Below, piece by piece: positions 1-9,106 of a stretch of DNA of 64,000 nt. The DNA comes from Planctomycetota bacterium (lineage in GTDB: Bacteria; Planctomycetota; UBA1135; UBA2386). Position 1 is the stretch's first letter. Each line of letters starts with the position of its first letter. Location of the stretch: assembly GCA_019636245.1 (NCBI GenBank), contig JAHBXX010000002.1, positions 1-64,000 of the forward strand, read 5' to 3'. The translations under genes were made by a program, and so were the position numbers. Under the pieces are notes generated by a model. The model was given only the letters and a program-made list of their open reading frames with translations. It had not been told where the DNA came from and did no database searches.

Positions 1-1358
1 GCCATGTCGATCTGCCACTGGAACGTGGCCGGCTGGGTGGTGCCGAACTCGTAGACGCCGTCGAAGGTCACGTAGAGCATGGTGCCGACCTCCTCGGTCT
101 TCACCTTGCCGCTGCCCGAGGCGAGCGGGTTGTAGTCACGCCAGCAGTACCAGCCGAGATTCGGCGCGGTGCCGACCGCGGCCAGCGTCGCGGTGTAGGA
201 CGTGCCGTTGTTGCCGGTCGCCGCCGCCGTCAGCACGCCGTTCGACGAGACGTTCCAGGTCGGCGCCAGGCCGCCCGGCACCGGTACTGCGGTCGACGGC
301 GAGAACGTCGTCGTGGTGTCGTCAGCGTTGGCGACGATCGTCGCCCCGCCCGTCGGCGCCACGTAGAGCGCGCCGGCAACCCCCGGCAGCCAGTTGGCGA
401 CGTAACCGTTGCCGGCCAGGGTGAACAGGACCGCGTTGCCATCGAGCGCCGCCTTGGCCGTCGGCGTGCCGGCGAACAGCTCGACCAAGGACGAGTCGTC
501 CTGCCCGGCGTACGTGTAGCACCCGGTGCCGTAGTTCTCGTGGTTCGCCGGCGTGCAGATCACGGTCGAGCAATAGCCGCCGATGCCGTTCGGCGTGATC
601 AGCAGGCTCCTGCCGTTCAGATCGAAGGAGCCCGCAGCCAGGAAGCTCTGGTAGAGCAGGCCTTCGGTGCCCGAGTCGTTGCCAGCGCAGCCGGCGGTGA
701 GGTCGCGCGACGGCGACGCAGCCGAGCCCACCTGGTTGCCGATCGAGAGGCCGACCCACCGGTCGGTGAAGCCCGACGGCGCCGGGAAGGTGTTGCCGTA
801 GTCGAACTGCACCACACCGGACGCGAACAGCGTGCAGCCGAAGCTGAAGCGGTCGGTGGTGTTCGCGTAGCGGCGCATGTCCGTCCAGGAAACCTGGACC
901 ATGCCCGGCAGCACGTCGCAGGTGATCGCCCACACGGCACCACTGGCGATCGAACCCTGGTGGTCGCCGCCGAGCGGGAAGATGCGCGGCGAGGCGCCGG
1001 CCACGGCGCCGCGAGCCTCGTCGATCGTATTGACGCCGAACAGCGCGCCGCCGACCGGCTGGGTCAATGCCAACGTGGAGTCGGTCAGGTACAGCTCGCC
1101 GTTGCTGTTGATCCACAGCCGGTCGAGCACGCCGATGGCGCCCGCCATCGGGAAGCCCGCGGCGCCGAACGCCGGCGTCAGGTCGATCGGCGGGTTCGTG
1201 ATGCCTTCGTCGTTCGCAGCGAAGGTGCTCGCGTAGCTGGAACTGGAGGACCACTGCACGAGGGTGACGGATCCGGCAGCGGGAGCCGGCAGGCATTGCG
1301 CGTGGGCGGCCACGGCCAGCAACGCGCCGGCCGAGAGCATGGAGAGGGAACGAGTCAT
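1..1358 (-). CDS. Secreted NIDO-like protein, 3' end outside the window
   Basis: The frame is open from an ATG at 1358 to the window edge, so about 452 N-terminal residues are visible. The first 20 residues form a signal peptide ending near AHA. The next 200 residues alternate aromatic and Gly/Asn/Asp stretches (RLWINSNGELYLTD, RRYANTTDRFSFG, SGVVQFDY) that resemble nidogen-like extracellular domains. A YGTGCY motif then opens a second beta-rich module. The protein is clearly paralogous to the complete gene at 1598-3505 and in the same order, so it probably continues another 180 or so residues to the left. A cell-surface or secreted role is inferred; no catalytic motif is visible. YGTGC-type modules recur in large secreted planctomycete proteins, but their function is not known to me. 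Confidence 0.8.
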   Translation of the reverse strand, partial: MTRSLSMLSAGALLAVAAHAQCLPAPAAGSVTLVQWSSSSSYASTFAANDEGITNPPIDLTPAFGAAGFPMAGAIGVLDRLWINSNGELYLTDSTLALTQPVGGALFGVNTIDEARGAVAGASPRIFPLGGDHQGSIASGAVWAITCDVLPGMVQVSWTDMRRYANTTDRFSFGCTLFASGVVQFDYGNTFPAPSGFTDRWVGLSIGNQVGSAASPSRDLTAGCAGNDSGTEGLLYQSFLAAGSFDLNGRSLLITPNGIGGYCSTVICTPANHENYGTGCYTYAGQDDSSLVELFAGTPTAKAALDGNAVLFTLAGNGYVANWLPGVAGALYVAPTGGATIVANADDTTTTFSPSTAVPVPGGLAPTWNVSSNGVLTAAATGNNGTSYTATLAAVGTAPNLGWYCWRDYNPLASGSGKVKTEEVGTMLYVTFDGVYEFGTTQPATFQWQIDM

Positions 1359-1511
1359 GGAGGTTCTCGAAACGGGGGCAGGGAGGAACGCCACGGCACG
1401 CGGCAGGCGGCCGGGGCGGGACGGAGGGTCATACCACCATGGCAGCAGGCGGCAAGGTCCGAGGGCATCCCGGCCCGATGCGCCGCAACGCAAGCACGGC
1501 CCGGGAAAGCA

Positions 1512-1546
1512 ACGGCCCGACCCGTCGCGCGGACGAGTCGGGCCGT
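1512..1546 (-). terminator. Hairpin after the 1598-3505 gene
   Basis: A perfect 10-bp stem (ACGGCCCGAC at 1512-1521 with GTCGGGCCGT at 1537-1546) has a 15-nt loop and lies 52 bases past the stop codon of the gene at 1598. On the minus strand it is followed by a short T-rich stretch (TTGCTTTCC). It separates the two paralogues, so they may be transcribed separately or with attenuation between them. Confidence 0.5.
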
Positions 1547-1597
1547 GGCGAGGCGTGTTCCGGGCCGGCGCCGGCTGGCCGCCGGCGCGGCGGCCGC

Positions 1598-3505
1598 TCA
1601 CTGCAGCTGGGTCGTGCTGAGCACGCCGTTGCTCACCGTGAGACCGAACGCGTTCTGGCCGTTCGGCAGCGAGAACGGCGTCACCAGCGAGATCGCCTGC
1701 GCGGCGATCGCGTTGCCCGGCGCGAAGTTGACGTTGTCGTAGGTCAGGCTCCACGACGCCGTGGGCGCGAACGTCAGCTGGCCGCCGAGGTCCAGGTCGA
1801 GCGTCAGCAGGTAGGCATTGCAACCCGGCGCGCCGATGACGCCGAGGTCGAAGCCGCCCGGCAGCGGGTTGACGCTGAGGAACAGCGTCGAGATGTAGAT
1901 GCCCGAGGCCGGGAAGTACTCGGCGAGGTTGGTCGCCGTGTAGGTCACCGTCGTGCTCGGGTTGATCACCGGCGGCGGCGACGCCGACAGCACGATGCCG
2001 GCCGCGTCCGGGCCGACCGGCGGCAGCGCGTTCAGCGGCTGCGAGCCCGGGTCGGGCCCGACGCCGGCGAGGGTCATGCCGACCAGCGTGTCGTCGCCGA
2101 AGGCCGACGAGACGGTCGCCGGGTTCATCGACACCCAGACGATCGTCACGGTGCCCGAGGCGAGGTCGACCTGGAACTGCCACGTGGCGACGTTCGGCGA
2201 CGGCGTGCCGTAGCACTCGACGCCGTTCCAGGTGATGTAGAGCACGCCACCGACCTCCTCGGTCTGCACCGGCCCGCTGCCGAGTTCGTTGAGGTTGAAG
2301 TCGTGCCAGGTGTAGAAGGCCAGCGCCGGCGCCGCGGCACCGGTCAGGTCGGCGCCGGTCGGGGTCCAGTCTTCGAGGTTGTTGGCGGTGGCGCCGGCGG
2401 TCAGGATGCCGTTCGCCGACACGTTCCAGGTCGACTCGGTCCCGCCCGGCACCGGCACCGGCGACGAGCTCGTGATGACGACGCTGCCGTCGTCCCCGGT
2501 GGTGAAGCCCGACCAGCCGGTCAGGGTCGTGGCACCGCCGCTCGGCGCCAGGAAGCTGGCGGCGAGTCCCGGCACGAACGTGGGCGTGTAGCCGGTGCCG
2601 GTGAACGCGAAGATGATGCCGTTGCCGTCCAGCGCCGCCTTCGCCGAGGGCATGTCGGTGAACAGCTGGTAGGCGCTCGACTGCGACCTGTAGCAACCGG
2701 TGCCATAGGCGACGTTCGAGGCGCAGGTCGGCGCGACGTACGGCGTCACCGCCACCACCTGGTAGTTTTCGACGCCGGGCGTGAGGTCCGGCACGATCAG
2801 CACCGACTGACCGCTCAGGTCCCAGGTCGCGGTGGTGAACGACTCGAACAGGATGCCCTGCGTCGCCGGCGAACTCGGCAGCGACGTGATGTCCTGCGAG
2901 CCGCCGGTCGGCTCGGCGTTGCCGACCGAGATGCCGACGTAGCGGAAGTCGGCCGGCACGGTGCTGCTGTAGTCGAACTGCACCACGCCGCTGGCGAACA
3001 ACGTCGCCGCGAAGCTGAAGCGGTCGGTGGTGTTGGCGTAGCGGGCCATGTCGATCCAGACCACGCGCACCTGCCCGCCCACCGACAGATCGACGGTCAC
3101 CGACCAATTGGCGCCGGCGACCTGCGAGCGGTCGCAGTCGTCACCCATCGGCACCACGCGCGCCGAGCCGCCGACCGGGCCCTGGATCTCGCCGAGGCTG
3201 TCGACGCCGAACGATGCGCCCCCCGCCGGCTGGGTGAGGGCGAGCGTCGAATCGGTGAGGTAGATCTCGCCGTTGCTGTTGACCCACATCTGGTCGAGGG
3301 TGCCGACCGCGCCCGGCATCGGGAACGCGAACGGCAGGGCGATCGGCGGGCTGCTGATGCCTTCGTCGGACGCGACCCAGGTGGACGCGTAGCCGGAGCC
3401 GGACGACCATTGGACGAGGCCCGCCGAGGTCGGGGCCGGGCATTGGGCATGGAGAGCCGCGGCCGACATGGCGGCGGCGGCGAGCAGACGGAAGTGGCGT
3501 GGCAT
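1598..3505 (-). CDS. Secreted NIDO-like protein, 635 aa, paralogue of the left-edge gene
   Basis: The start at ATG 3505 is chosen because AAAGGAAG lies 8-10 bases upstream and the protein then opens with a signal peptide (RLLAAAAMSAAALHA). Residues 20-235 carry a nidogen-like pattern (QMWVNSNGEIYLTD, WIDMARYANTTDRFSF, SGVVQFDY). A YGTGCY motif near residue 265 begins a second module containing KAALDGN and a PVPGGTESTWNVS stretch. A further beta-rich segment ends near residue 480, and the C-terminal 150 residues look like an Ig-type beta domain. No cell-wall anchor, membrane segment or active site is visible. It is likely secreted or displayed on the surface. Its arrangement as a tandem duplicate with the preceding gene suggests expansion of a surface-protein family. 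Confidence 0.85.
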   Translation of the reverse strand: MPRHFRLLAAAAMSAAALHAQCPAPTSAGLVQWSSGSGYASTWVASDEGISSPPIALPFAFPMPGAVGTLDQMWVNSNGEIYLTDSTLALTQPAGGASFGVDSLGEIQGPVGGSARVVPMGDDCDRSQVAGANWSVTVDLSVGGQVRVVWIDMARYANTTDRFSFAATLFASGVVQFDYSSTVPADFRYVGISVGNAEPTGGSQDITSLPSSPATQGILFESFTTATWDLSGQSVLIVPDLTPGVENYQVVAVTPYVAPTCASNVAYGTGCYRSQSSAYQLFTDMPSAKAALDGNGIIFAFTGTGYTPTFVPGLAASFLAPSGGATTLTGWSGFTTGDDGSVVITSSSPVPVPGGTESTWNVSANGILTAGATANNLEDWTPTGADLTGAAAPALAFYTWHDFNLNELGSGPVQTEEVGGVLYITWNGVECYGTPSPNVATWQFQVDLASGTVTIVWVSMNPATVSSAFGDDTLVGMTLAGVGPDPGSQPLNALPPVGPDAAGIVLSASPPPVINPSTTVTYTATNLAEYFPASGIYISTLFLSVNPLPGGFDLGVIGAPGCNAYLLTLDLDLGGQLTFAPTASWSLTYDNVNFAPGNAIAAQAISLVTPFSLPNGQNAFGLTVSNGVLSTTQLQ

Positions 3506-3698
3506 GGAATCGTCTTCCTTTCGATCGGGAGGAGACAGGCAGCGGCGCACGACGTGGGCGCCGCCGACGAAACGAGAGACCCGTGAGCCTAGCCGGCGGC
3601 GGCGGACCGTCCAGCGGCGCCATGCGCCCCGCCGCAGCCCCCCCCCGCGGCCGGGGCGCGCCCCGGAGCCGGCCGCTGCGCGCCGCCGGCGAGCCGGC

Positions 3699-3704
3699 TA
3701 GGAT
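3699..3704 (+). promoter_or_regulatory. Putative -10 element (TAGGAT) just upstream of kdsA
   Basis: TAGGAT ends 6 bases before the kdsA ATG, the distance expected if transcription starts at or next to the start codon. No Shine-Dalgarno sequence precedes the ATG and no clear -35 box is visible. Similar placements occur at 10660-10665 and 32295-32300. Confidence 0.45.
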
Positions 3705-3710
3705 CGCCGC

Positions 3711-4550
3711 ATGCTGGCGAACGAACCCGTGCAGGAAGTGGCGGTCGGTGGCGTGCGGTTCGGCGGCGGACGGCCGTTTGCGCTGATCGCCGGCCCGTGC
3801 GTGATCGAGGGCCGCGACCACTGCCTGCGCCACGCCGAGGCGCTGCAGCGCATCGCCGCCGCCGCCAACGTCCCGCTGGTGTTCAAGAGCAGCTTCGACA
3901 AGGCCAACCGCACCGCCGGCAGCGCGTTCCGCGGCCTGGGACTCGACGAGGGCCTGTCGATCCTCGCCGCCGTCAAGCGGCAGCTCGGCCTGCCGGTGCT
4001 GACCGACGTGCACGAACGCGAGCAGTGCGCCCCGTGCGCCGAGGTCGTCGACTGCCTGCAGATCCCGGCGTTCCTGTGCCGGCAGACCGACCTGCTGCTG
4101 GCCGCCGCCGCGACCGGCCGGGCCGTCAACGTCAAGAAGGGCCAGTTCCTGGCCCCCGAGGACGTGCGCAACGTGCTCGGCAAGCTGCTGCAGGCCGGCA
4201 ACCGCAACGTCATGGTCACCGAGCGCGGCGTCACGTTCGGCTACCGCACGCTGGTGGTCGACTTCACCGGCTTCCCGACCATGCGCGCCTGCGGCCAGCC
4301 GCTGGTGTTCGACGCGACGCACGCCGTGCAGCGGCCGGGCGGCGCCGGCACGGCGACGGCGGGCGACCGCAGCAAGGTGCCCTACCTCTGCCGCGCCGCC
4401 GTCGCCTGCGGCATCGACGGCCTGTTCCTCGAGGTGCACGAGGATCCCGACCAGGCGCCGAGCGATGGACCGAACATGCTGCGCCTCGCCGACCTGCCGG
4501 CGCTGCTGCGCGATCTCACGCGCATCGAGGCGGCGCTGCGCGCGTCGTGA
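3711..4550 (+). CDS. kdsA: 3-deoxy-8-phosphooctulonate (KDO-8-P) synthase
   Basis: It condenses phosphoenolpyruvate with D-arabinose 5-phosphate to give KDO-8-phosphate, the precursor of the inner-core sugar of lipopolysaccharide, in the cytoplasm. The 279-residue length is normal for KdsA. Visible family motifs are [10 protein letters not shown] (58-67), LTDVHE (97-102), [14 protein letters not shown] [10 protein letters not shown] (118-127) and NVKK (140-143). Cys30 in AGPCVIE replaces the Asn of the metal-free E. coli class, and His204, Glu241 and Asp252 fit the other ligands, so this should be the metal-dependent class. The gene overlaps the downstream kinase by GTGA. Together with lpxH at 51.1 kb it implies that the organism makes lipid A with KDO. 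Confidence 0.95.
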   Translation: MLANEPVQEVAVGGVRFGGGRPFALIAGPCVIEGRDHCLRHAEALQRIAAAANVPLVFKSSFDKANRTAGSAFRGLGLDEGLSILAAVKRQLGLPVLTDVHEREQCAPCAEVVDCLQIPAFLCRQTDLLLAAAATGRAVNVKKGQFLAPEDVRNVLGKLLQAGNRNVMVTERGVTFGYRTLVVDFTGFPTMRACGQPLVFDATHAVQRPGGAGTATAGDRSKVPYLCRAAVACGIDGLFLEVHEDPDQAPSDGPNMLRLADLPALLRDLTRIEAALRAS

Positions 4551-6403
4551 GCGGCGGTCCCGACTTCGGCGCGCGGGCCGATTTCTACACCTTCGCGCCC
4601 GAGTCCCTGGCCCAGGACCTGCCCGCCTTCGAGATCCTGCGCGAGGTCGGCAAGGGGTCGATGGGCGTCGTGTACGAGGCCCGGGTGCGCCAGACCGGCG
4701 CCCGCGTCGCGCTGAAGATCCTGCCGCCGAGCCTGACGCTGACCGAAAGGGCGCTGGCGCGCTTCCTGCGCGAGGGCCGCATCATGGCGCGCGTTCGCCA
4801 TCCCGACATCGTCGGCTTCGTCGACCAGGGCAGCACCGGGCGGCTGCACTGGTTCGCGATGGAGTTCGTCGACGGCGTCACGCTCGAGGAACGGCTGCGC
4901 ATCGGCCCGCTGCCGGTGCAGCGGGCCTGCGCCATCGCCGCCCGCGTCGGCCGGGCGCTGCAGTTCGCGCACGAACACGGCGTCGTGCACCGCGACGTCA
5001 AGCCCGGCAACCTGATGCTGCGCGACGGAGCGCCCGGCGATGGCGACGGACCGCGCGTGGCGATCACCGACTTCGGCCTCGCCCGCGAGACCGGCACCGG
5101 CTCGATGACCGAGAGCGGCGCGATCGTCGGCACGCCGATGTTCATGGCGCCGGAACTGGTGCTCGGCGGCACGGTGCAGGCCAGCACGCTGGCCGACGTC
5201 TACGCGCTCGGCGCCACGCTCTACGCGATGGTCACCGGCCGGCCGCCGTTCGAAGGGCCGACGGCGCCGAGCGTGCTGAAGGCGCTGGTCGATCGGGATC
5301 CGGTGCCGCCGCGCCGCCTGCGCCACGACCTGCCGCCGCAGGTCGAGACGATGATCCTGCAGGCGATGGCACGCGATCTGGCGCACCGCTACGGCTCGGC
5401 GCTGGAGTTCGCCGAGGACCTGGAGCGCTTCCTGCGCGGCGAGCGCATCCTGGCCCGGCGGCCGCACGTGGGCCTGCGTGCCGCCCGCTGGTGCGCGCGG
5501 CGGCCGCTGGTCTGCGCGCTCTGGGCCGCCGTCGCCCTCCTGTCGATCGGCGCCTTCACGCTGCTGCGCGAACGCGACCGCAGCGCCCTCGAACGCAGCC
5601 TGGCCGAGGCCGAACGGCTGCTGGCGCTGGCGTCGACCGACCGCGACGAACAGGACCGACCGCGCTCGTCCGAGGAACGCCGCGACCTGCTGCTGGCCTC
5701 GGTCGCCGCGGCGTCGGCGACGATCGCGCGCGACGAGACCTTCGCCCCGGCCTGGTTCGTGCGCGCACGGGCCCACCACCGGCTGCACGACTACGGCGAC
5801 ACGCTGCACGACCTCGACGCCGCGGCGCGGCTGCGCGGCGGGCCGACGACCGAGATCCTGCACTTCCGCATCGACGCCCTGCGCCAGCTCGGCGACCCGG
5901 CGTCGATGCAGCGCCTGCAGCACGACCTCGCGGCCCTGCTGCAGCTCGACCCGAGCCCGCACACACGCGCGCTGGTCGCCGACCACCTGCTCGACCTCGC
6001 CGCCCAGACCGGCCCAGCGGAGCGCAACGAGGTGCTGGCCCGCGCCCGCGACGTGCTGGCGCCCGCCGGCGACGACGACGCCCGTGCCGCCGTGGTGCGG
6101 GCCCGCATCCTCGAACTGGAGGGGGCGCCCGCCGCCGCCGTCGCGGCGCTGCGGCTCGCCTGCGAGCGGCACCGGGGCAACCTCTACGTGCACCTGCAGG
6201 CGGCGGCGATGTTCGACCGCACCGGCCTCGCCGAGGAGGCCGCCCGCGAACGCGACGCCGCCGCGCGGCTCTCGCCGGACGCCGCCCCGGCGCCGCCGCC
6301 GACGCCGGTCGATCTCGAGGAGGTGGGGCGCTTCCTCGGCGACGTCGACCGCCTGCTGCAGGCGCTCGACCGCCGCCCCCCCGGCGACAACCCGCCGCGC
6401 TGA
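4547..6403 (+). CDS. Membrane Ser/Thr protein kinase with C-terminal TPR-like region
   Basis: The GTG start at 4547 overlaps the kdsA stop (GTGA) and gives 618 residues. The kinase domain spans about 28-300: glycine loop GKGSMG (35-40), Lys57 in [14 protein letters not shown] with Asp150, DFG (175-177) and GTPMFMAPE (195-203). All catalytic residues are present, so it should be an active Hanks-type kinase. A single hydrophobic segment at about 320-340 places the kinase in the cytoplasm. The remaining 270 residues, alanine-rich and helical like TPRs, would face the periplasm. Planctomycetes encode many such kinase-TPR proteins. Co-translation with a lipopolysaccharide gene is unusual and may mean control of envelope synthesis, but this is only inferred from position. 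Confidence 0.9.
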   Translation: MSGGPDFGARADFYTFAPESLAQDLPAFEILREVGKGSMGVVYEARVRQTGARVALKILPPSLTLTERALARFLREGRIMARVRHPDIVGFVDQGSTGRLHWFAMEFVDGVTLEERLRIGPLPVQRACAIAARVGRALQFAHEHGVVHRDVKPGNLMLRDGAPGDGDGPRVAITDFGLARETGTGSMTESGAIVGTPMFMAPELVLGGTVQASTLADVYALGATLYAMVTGRPPFEGPTAPSVLKALVDRDPVPPRRLRHDLPPQVETMILQAMARDLAHRYGSALEFAEDLERFLRGERILARRPHVGLRAARWCARRPLVCALWAAVALLSIGAFTLLRERDRSALERSLAEAERLLALASTDRDEQDRPRSSEERRDLLLASVAAASATIARDETFAPAWFVRARAHHRLHDYGDTLHDLDAAARLRGGPTTEILHFRIDALRQLGDPASMQRLQHDLAALLQLDPSPHTRALVADHLLDLAAQTGPAERNEVLARARDVLAPAGDDDARAAVVRARILELEGAPAAAVAALRLACERHRGNLYVHLQAAAMFDRTGLAEEAARERDAAARLSPDAAPAPPPTPVDLEEVGRFLGDVDRLLQALDRRPPGDNPPR

Positions 6404-6569
6404 GCCCCCGGTCGCGAACCTTCATCTGCGGTTGGCGCCGCGCTGGCAGCGCCGCGGAGAGTGCCTCGCGCACCATGCCGCTCGCCACTCCGGACCTCTG
6501 GCTGCTCCTCGCCTCCGGCGCCCTGCTGCTCGTCCTGGCGCGGCGCGCGGCCGCTGCCCGGCGCCAGCC

Positions 6570-7778
6570 TCAACGAACCGGGCGCAGCAGGCCGGCGCCC
6601 GGGAAGGCTGCCCCGAGCACCGCCTCCGGCTCGAGCCCCAGCCAGCTGAGCCCGTCGGCGTAGACCGATCGGAAGTCCATGGTCGCAGCGACGTCGCCGT
6701 CGTCGAGGCGCTGCAGATCGGGCACCGGGCCGTGCACGCCGCCCTGCACCGGGCCGAGCACGAACACCGGCGCCGCTGCCCCGTGGTCGGTGCCCTGGCT
6801 GGCGTTCTCGGCGGCGCGGCGGCCGAACTCCGAGTGCACCAGCACGGCGACGCGTTCGGCCCGGCCCTGCGCCGCGAGGTCCTGCGCGAAGGCGTCGAGC
6901 GCCGCGTCGAGCTGCGCCAGCAATCCGGCGTGCGTCGGCAGCTGGCGGGCGTGCGTGTCGAAGCCGGCGAAACCGATGTGGAGCAGGCGGGTGCCGAAGC
7001 CGGCGACCACGAGGCGCGCGGCGAGCTGCAGATCGCGCCCGAGCGCCGTCCCGGGATAGTCGGCCGCGGGCCGGTAGCGCCGCATCGCCGCCGTCAGGTC
7101 GTCGGCCAGGCGCACCGCGGCCCGCGCCACGGCTGCCGCGTGCGTCCTCGCTCCGTCGCCGCGGCCGGCGTCGACCAGGTCGCGCACCGCGGCTTCGGCG
7201 CCGATCGGCCCCGCCGCGGTCGGCGCGAGCCACTGGCAGTCCTCGAGGCGCCGCAGGCTCGGCACCGTCACCGAGCGACCGCGCAGCAGCAGCGGCACCT
7301 CGAGGCCCCCCACCGCCGCCGCGCCGAGGCCGGCGCTGCGCGCCGCCACCAGGTCGGCGGCACGGCCGAGCCAGCCGGTCGTGCGGGCGCCGACGCGCAC
7401 GAGGCCGGGGTCGGCGGTGTGCCAGATGTCGCGGCTGCGGAAGTGGGAGCGATCGGGGCCCGGGTAGCCGACGCCGTGGCGCACCGCGACGCCGCCGGCC
7501 TCGAGGCGGCGGCGCAGGCGACCGAGTGCGGGGTGCAGGGCGGTGCCGTCGGCGAGCCGGTGCGCGCCCTTGCGCACCGCCTGCAGCTGCGGTCGCAACG
7601 CCGCATAGCGCGCGTCGTCGACCGGGATCACGGTGTTCAGGCCGTCGTTGCCGCCCACCAGCTCGAGCACCAGCAGCACGCGGTCGTCGGCCAGAGGCGC
7701 CCAGGCGCCGAAGCCGCGGCCGACGAACGGCAGCGCGCCGCAGAACTGCAGGAAGGAGCGGCGATCGCAGGTGGCCAT
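6570..7778 (-). CDS. DUF1501 family secreted protein
   Basis: It has 402 residues and starts at ATG 7778, where the protein opens with a twin-arginine-like leader (DRRSFLQFCG). The GGNDGLNTVIP motif near residue 40 and the HSEFGRR and TDHG motifs in the C-terminal half are typical of DUF1501, a family in the alkaline-phosphatase/sulfatase fold that is very common in planctomycetes. Export, probably through Tat, is inferred from the leader. It follows the DUF1800 gene by 14 bases, the usual partnership for these two families, and is the last gene of a three-gene operon. The biochemical function of DUF1501 proteins is not established. Confidence 0.9.
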   Translation of the reverse strand: MATCDRRSFLQFCGALPFVGRGFGAWAPLADDRVLLVLELVGGNDGLNTVIPVDDARYAALRPQLQAVRKGAHRLADGTALHPALGRLRRRLEAGGVAVRHGVGYPGPDRSHFRSRDIWHTADPGLVRVGARTTGWLGRAADLVAARSAGLGAAAVGGLEVPLLLRGRSVTVPSLRRLEDCQWLAPTAAGPIGAEAAVRDLVDAGRGDGARTHAAAVARAAVRLADDLTAAMRRYRPAADYPGTALGRDLQLAARLVVAGFGTRLLHIGFAGFDTHARQLPTHAGLLAQLDAALDAFAQDLAAQGRAERVAVLVHSEFGRRAAENASQGTDHGAAAPVFVLGPVQGGVHGPVPDLQRLDDGDVAATMDFRSVYADGLSWLGLEPEAVLGAAFPGAGLLRPVR

Positions 7779-7792
7779 GGCGGATCGGGACC

Positions 7793-9106
7793 TCAACCGA
7801 GCTGGTAGTCGGGGGTGCAGGCGACGGCGTGCAGGACCGCCGCGGCGCAGCGGTCGTCGTCGGCGGCGTGCTCGTGCGCGACCGCCTCGAGCCCCTGCTG
7901 CACGTCCTCGCCGGCGACCCCGTCGAGCAGCAGCAGCACCGCGGCCTTGGCGCGGTCGCGCGGCGAGCGCAGCCCCCGCAACCAGGTGCCCGGCGCGGGC
8001 CGCAGCCTGCCGCTGCGGCCGGCCAGCAGGTCGGCGAGGAAGTTGCTGCGCAGCAGCCAGGACGCGGGCGACAGCCAGGCCGTGCCGCCGTGCCAGCCTT
8101 CCACCGAAGGCGGCTCCAGCCAGGCCTCGCCCAGGCCCGCCATCGCCGCGGCCAGCGCCGTCGGCGCGGCGGTGGCGCCGAGCAGGCGCACGGTGCCGAG
8201 CACGAACTCGGCGGGGCTCTTGATCTGGCTGCGCCAGGCGGCGGCGGAGAAGAACAGCCGGCTGCGCAGCACGCAGGCCAGCGTCGCGCCGATGTCGCGG
8301 CCGCTCCGTTCGTAGACCACGGCCAGCGCCTCGACGTCGGCCGGATCGGGCTCCGGGTGCACCAGCCACTGCAGCCAGCGCCCGGCCAGGAAGCGCGCCG
8401 ACTCGGGCCGCCGCACGACGGCGGCCGCGATCGCGGCGCCGTCGAACGCGCCGCGCTCGCCGAACAGCTCCTTCTCGCCGGCGTCGTGCAACCGCGCCAC
8501 GAACTGGAAGGCGCCGTCGCGCACGTGCCAGCCGGTGAAGGCGCGCGCCGCCTCGCGCACGTCGGCCTCGCTGTAGTGGCCGCGGCCGAGCGTGAACAGC
8601 TCGAACAGCTCGCGGGCGAAGTTCTCGTTCGGCCGCCGCGCCGTGTTGGTGTCGTTGTCGAGCCAGCGCAGCAGCGCCGGATCGCGGCACATCGCCAGCA
8701 GCAGGTCGTCGAACCGGCCGAGGCCGAGCCGGTCGAAGGTCGCCAGCTGCAGCGCCATCGCCCGCGGATCGCCGATCTTCTGGTTGCTGGTGGCGAAGTG
8801 GCCGTGCCAGAAGCAGCTGGCGCGCTCGCGCAGCGGGTGCACGCCCTGCAGGCAGAGCCAGACCCGGAACGCCCGCACGCGCTCGAGGTCGCCGAAGGCG
8901 ATCGCCGCCGCCTGCAGCGCCTGATCGGGCAACGGCGCCGCCGGCGGCTGCACGTGGCGCAGGGCCGCCTCGAGCCCACCGCGCACGAGTTCGCGCCGCA
9001 CGCGCAGCGACGCGCCGAAGCCGGCGCGGCGCAGCAGGTGGCCGACCTTGGCCAGGTCGAACGGATCGCGCGGCGTCGGCTCGTAGGGTGCCAGCGGATC
9101 GCTCAT
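7793..9106 (-). CDS. DUF1800 family protein
   Basis: The 437-residue product carries family landmarks: HLLRRAGFG near residue 25, FWHGHFATS near 100, ENFARELFELFTLG near 165 and AARAFTGW near 190. Near the C-terminus comes a helical stretch containing EFVLGTVRLLG and PPSVEGW. DUF1800 proteins are almost always encoded next to DUF1501 proteins, as here. The ATG at 9106 overlaps the stop of the upstream gene (ATGA), so translation is probably coupled. No signal peptide is obvious at this start. The role is unknown; a joint extracytoplasmic function with DUF1501 is inferred from the constant gene pairing. Confidence 0.9.
   Translation of the reverse strand: MSDPLAPYEPTPRDPFDLAKVGHLLRRAGFGASLRVRRELVRGGLEAALRHVQPPAAPLPDQALQAAAIAFGDLERVRAFRVWLCLQGVHPLRERASCFWHGHFATSNQKIGDPRAMALQLATFDRLGLGRFDDLLLAMCRDPALLRWLDNDTNTARRPNENFARELFELFTLGRGHYSEADVREAARAFTGWHVRDGAFQFVARLHDAGEKELFGERGAFDGAAIAAAVVRRPESARFLAGRWLQWLVHPEPDPADVEALAVVYERSGRDIGATLACVLRSRLFFSAAAWRSQIKSPAEFVLGTVRLLGATAAPTALAAAMAGLGEAWLEPPSVEGWHGGTAWLSPASWLLRSNFLADLLAGRSGRLRPAPGTWLRGLRSPRDRAKAAVLLLLDGVAGEDVQQGLEAVAHEHAADDDRCAAAVLHAVACTPDYQLG

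Noticed and set aside
6475..6663. Possible 62-residue membrane peptide between the kinase and the DUF1501 gene
   Set aside because: It has a hydrophobic helix, but half of it is antisense to the DUF1501 C-terminus, there is no ribosome site, and the rest is low-complexity.
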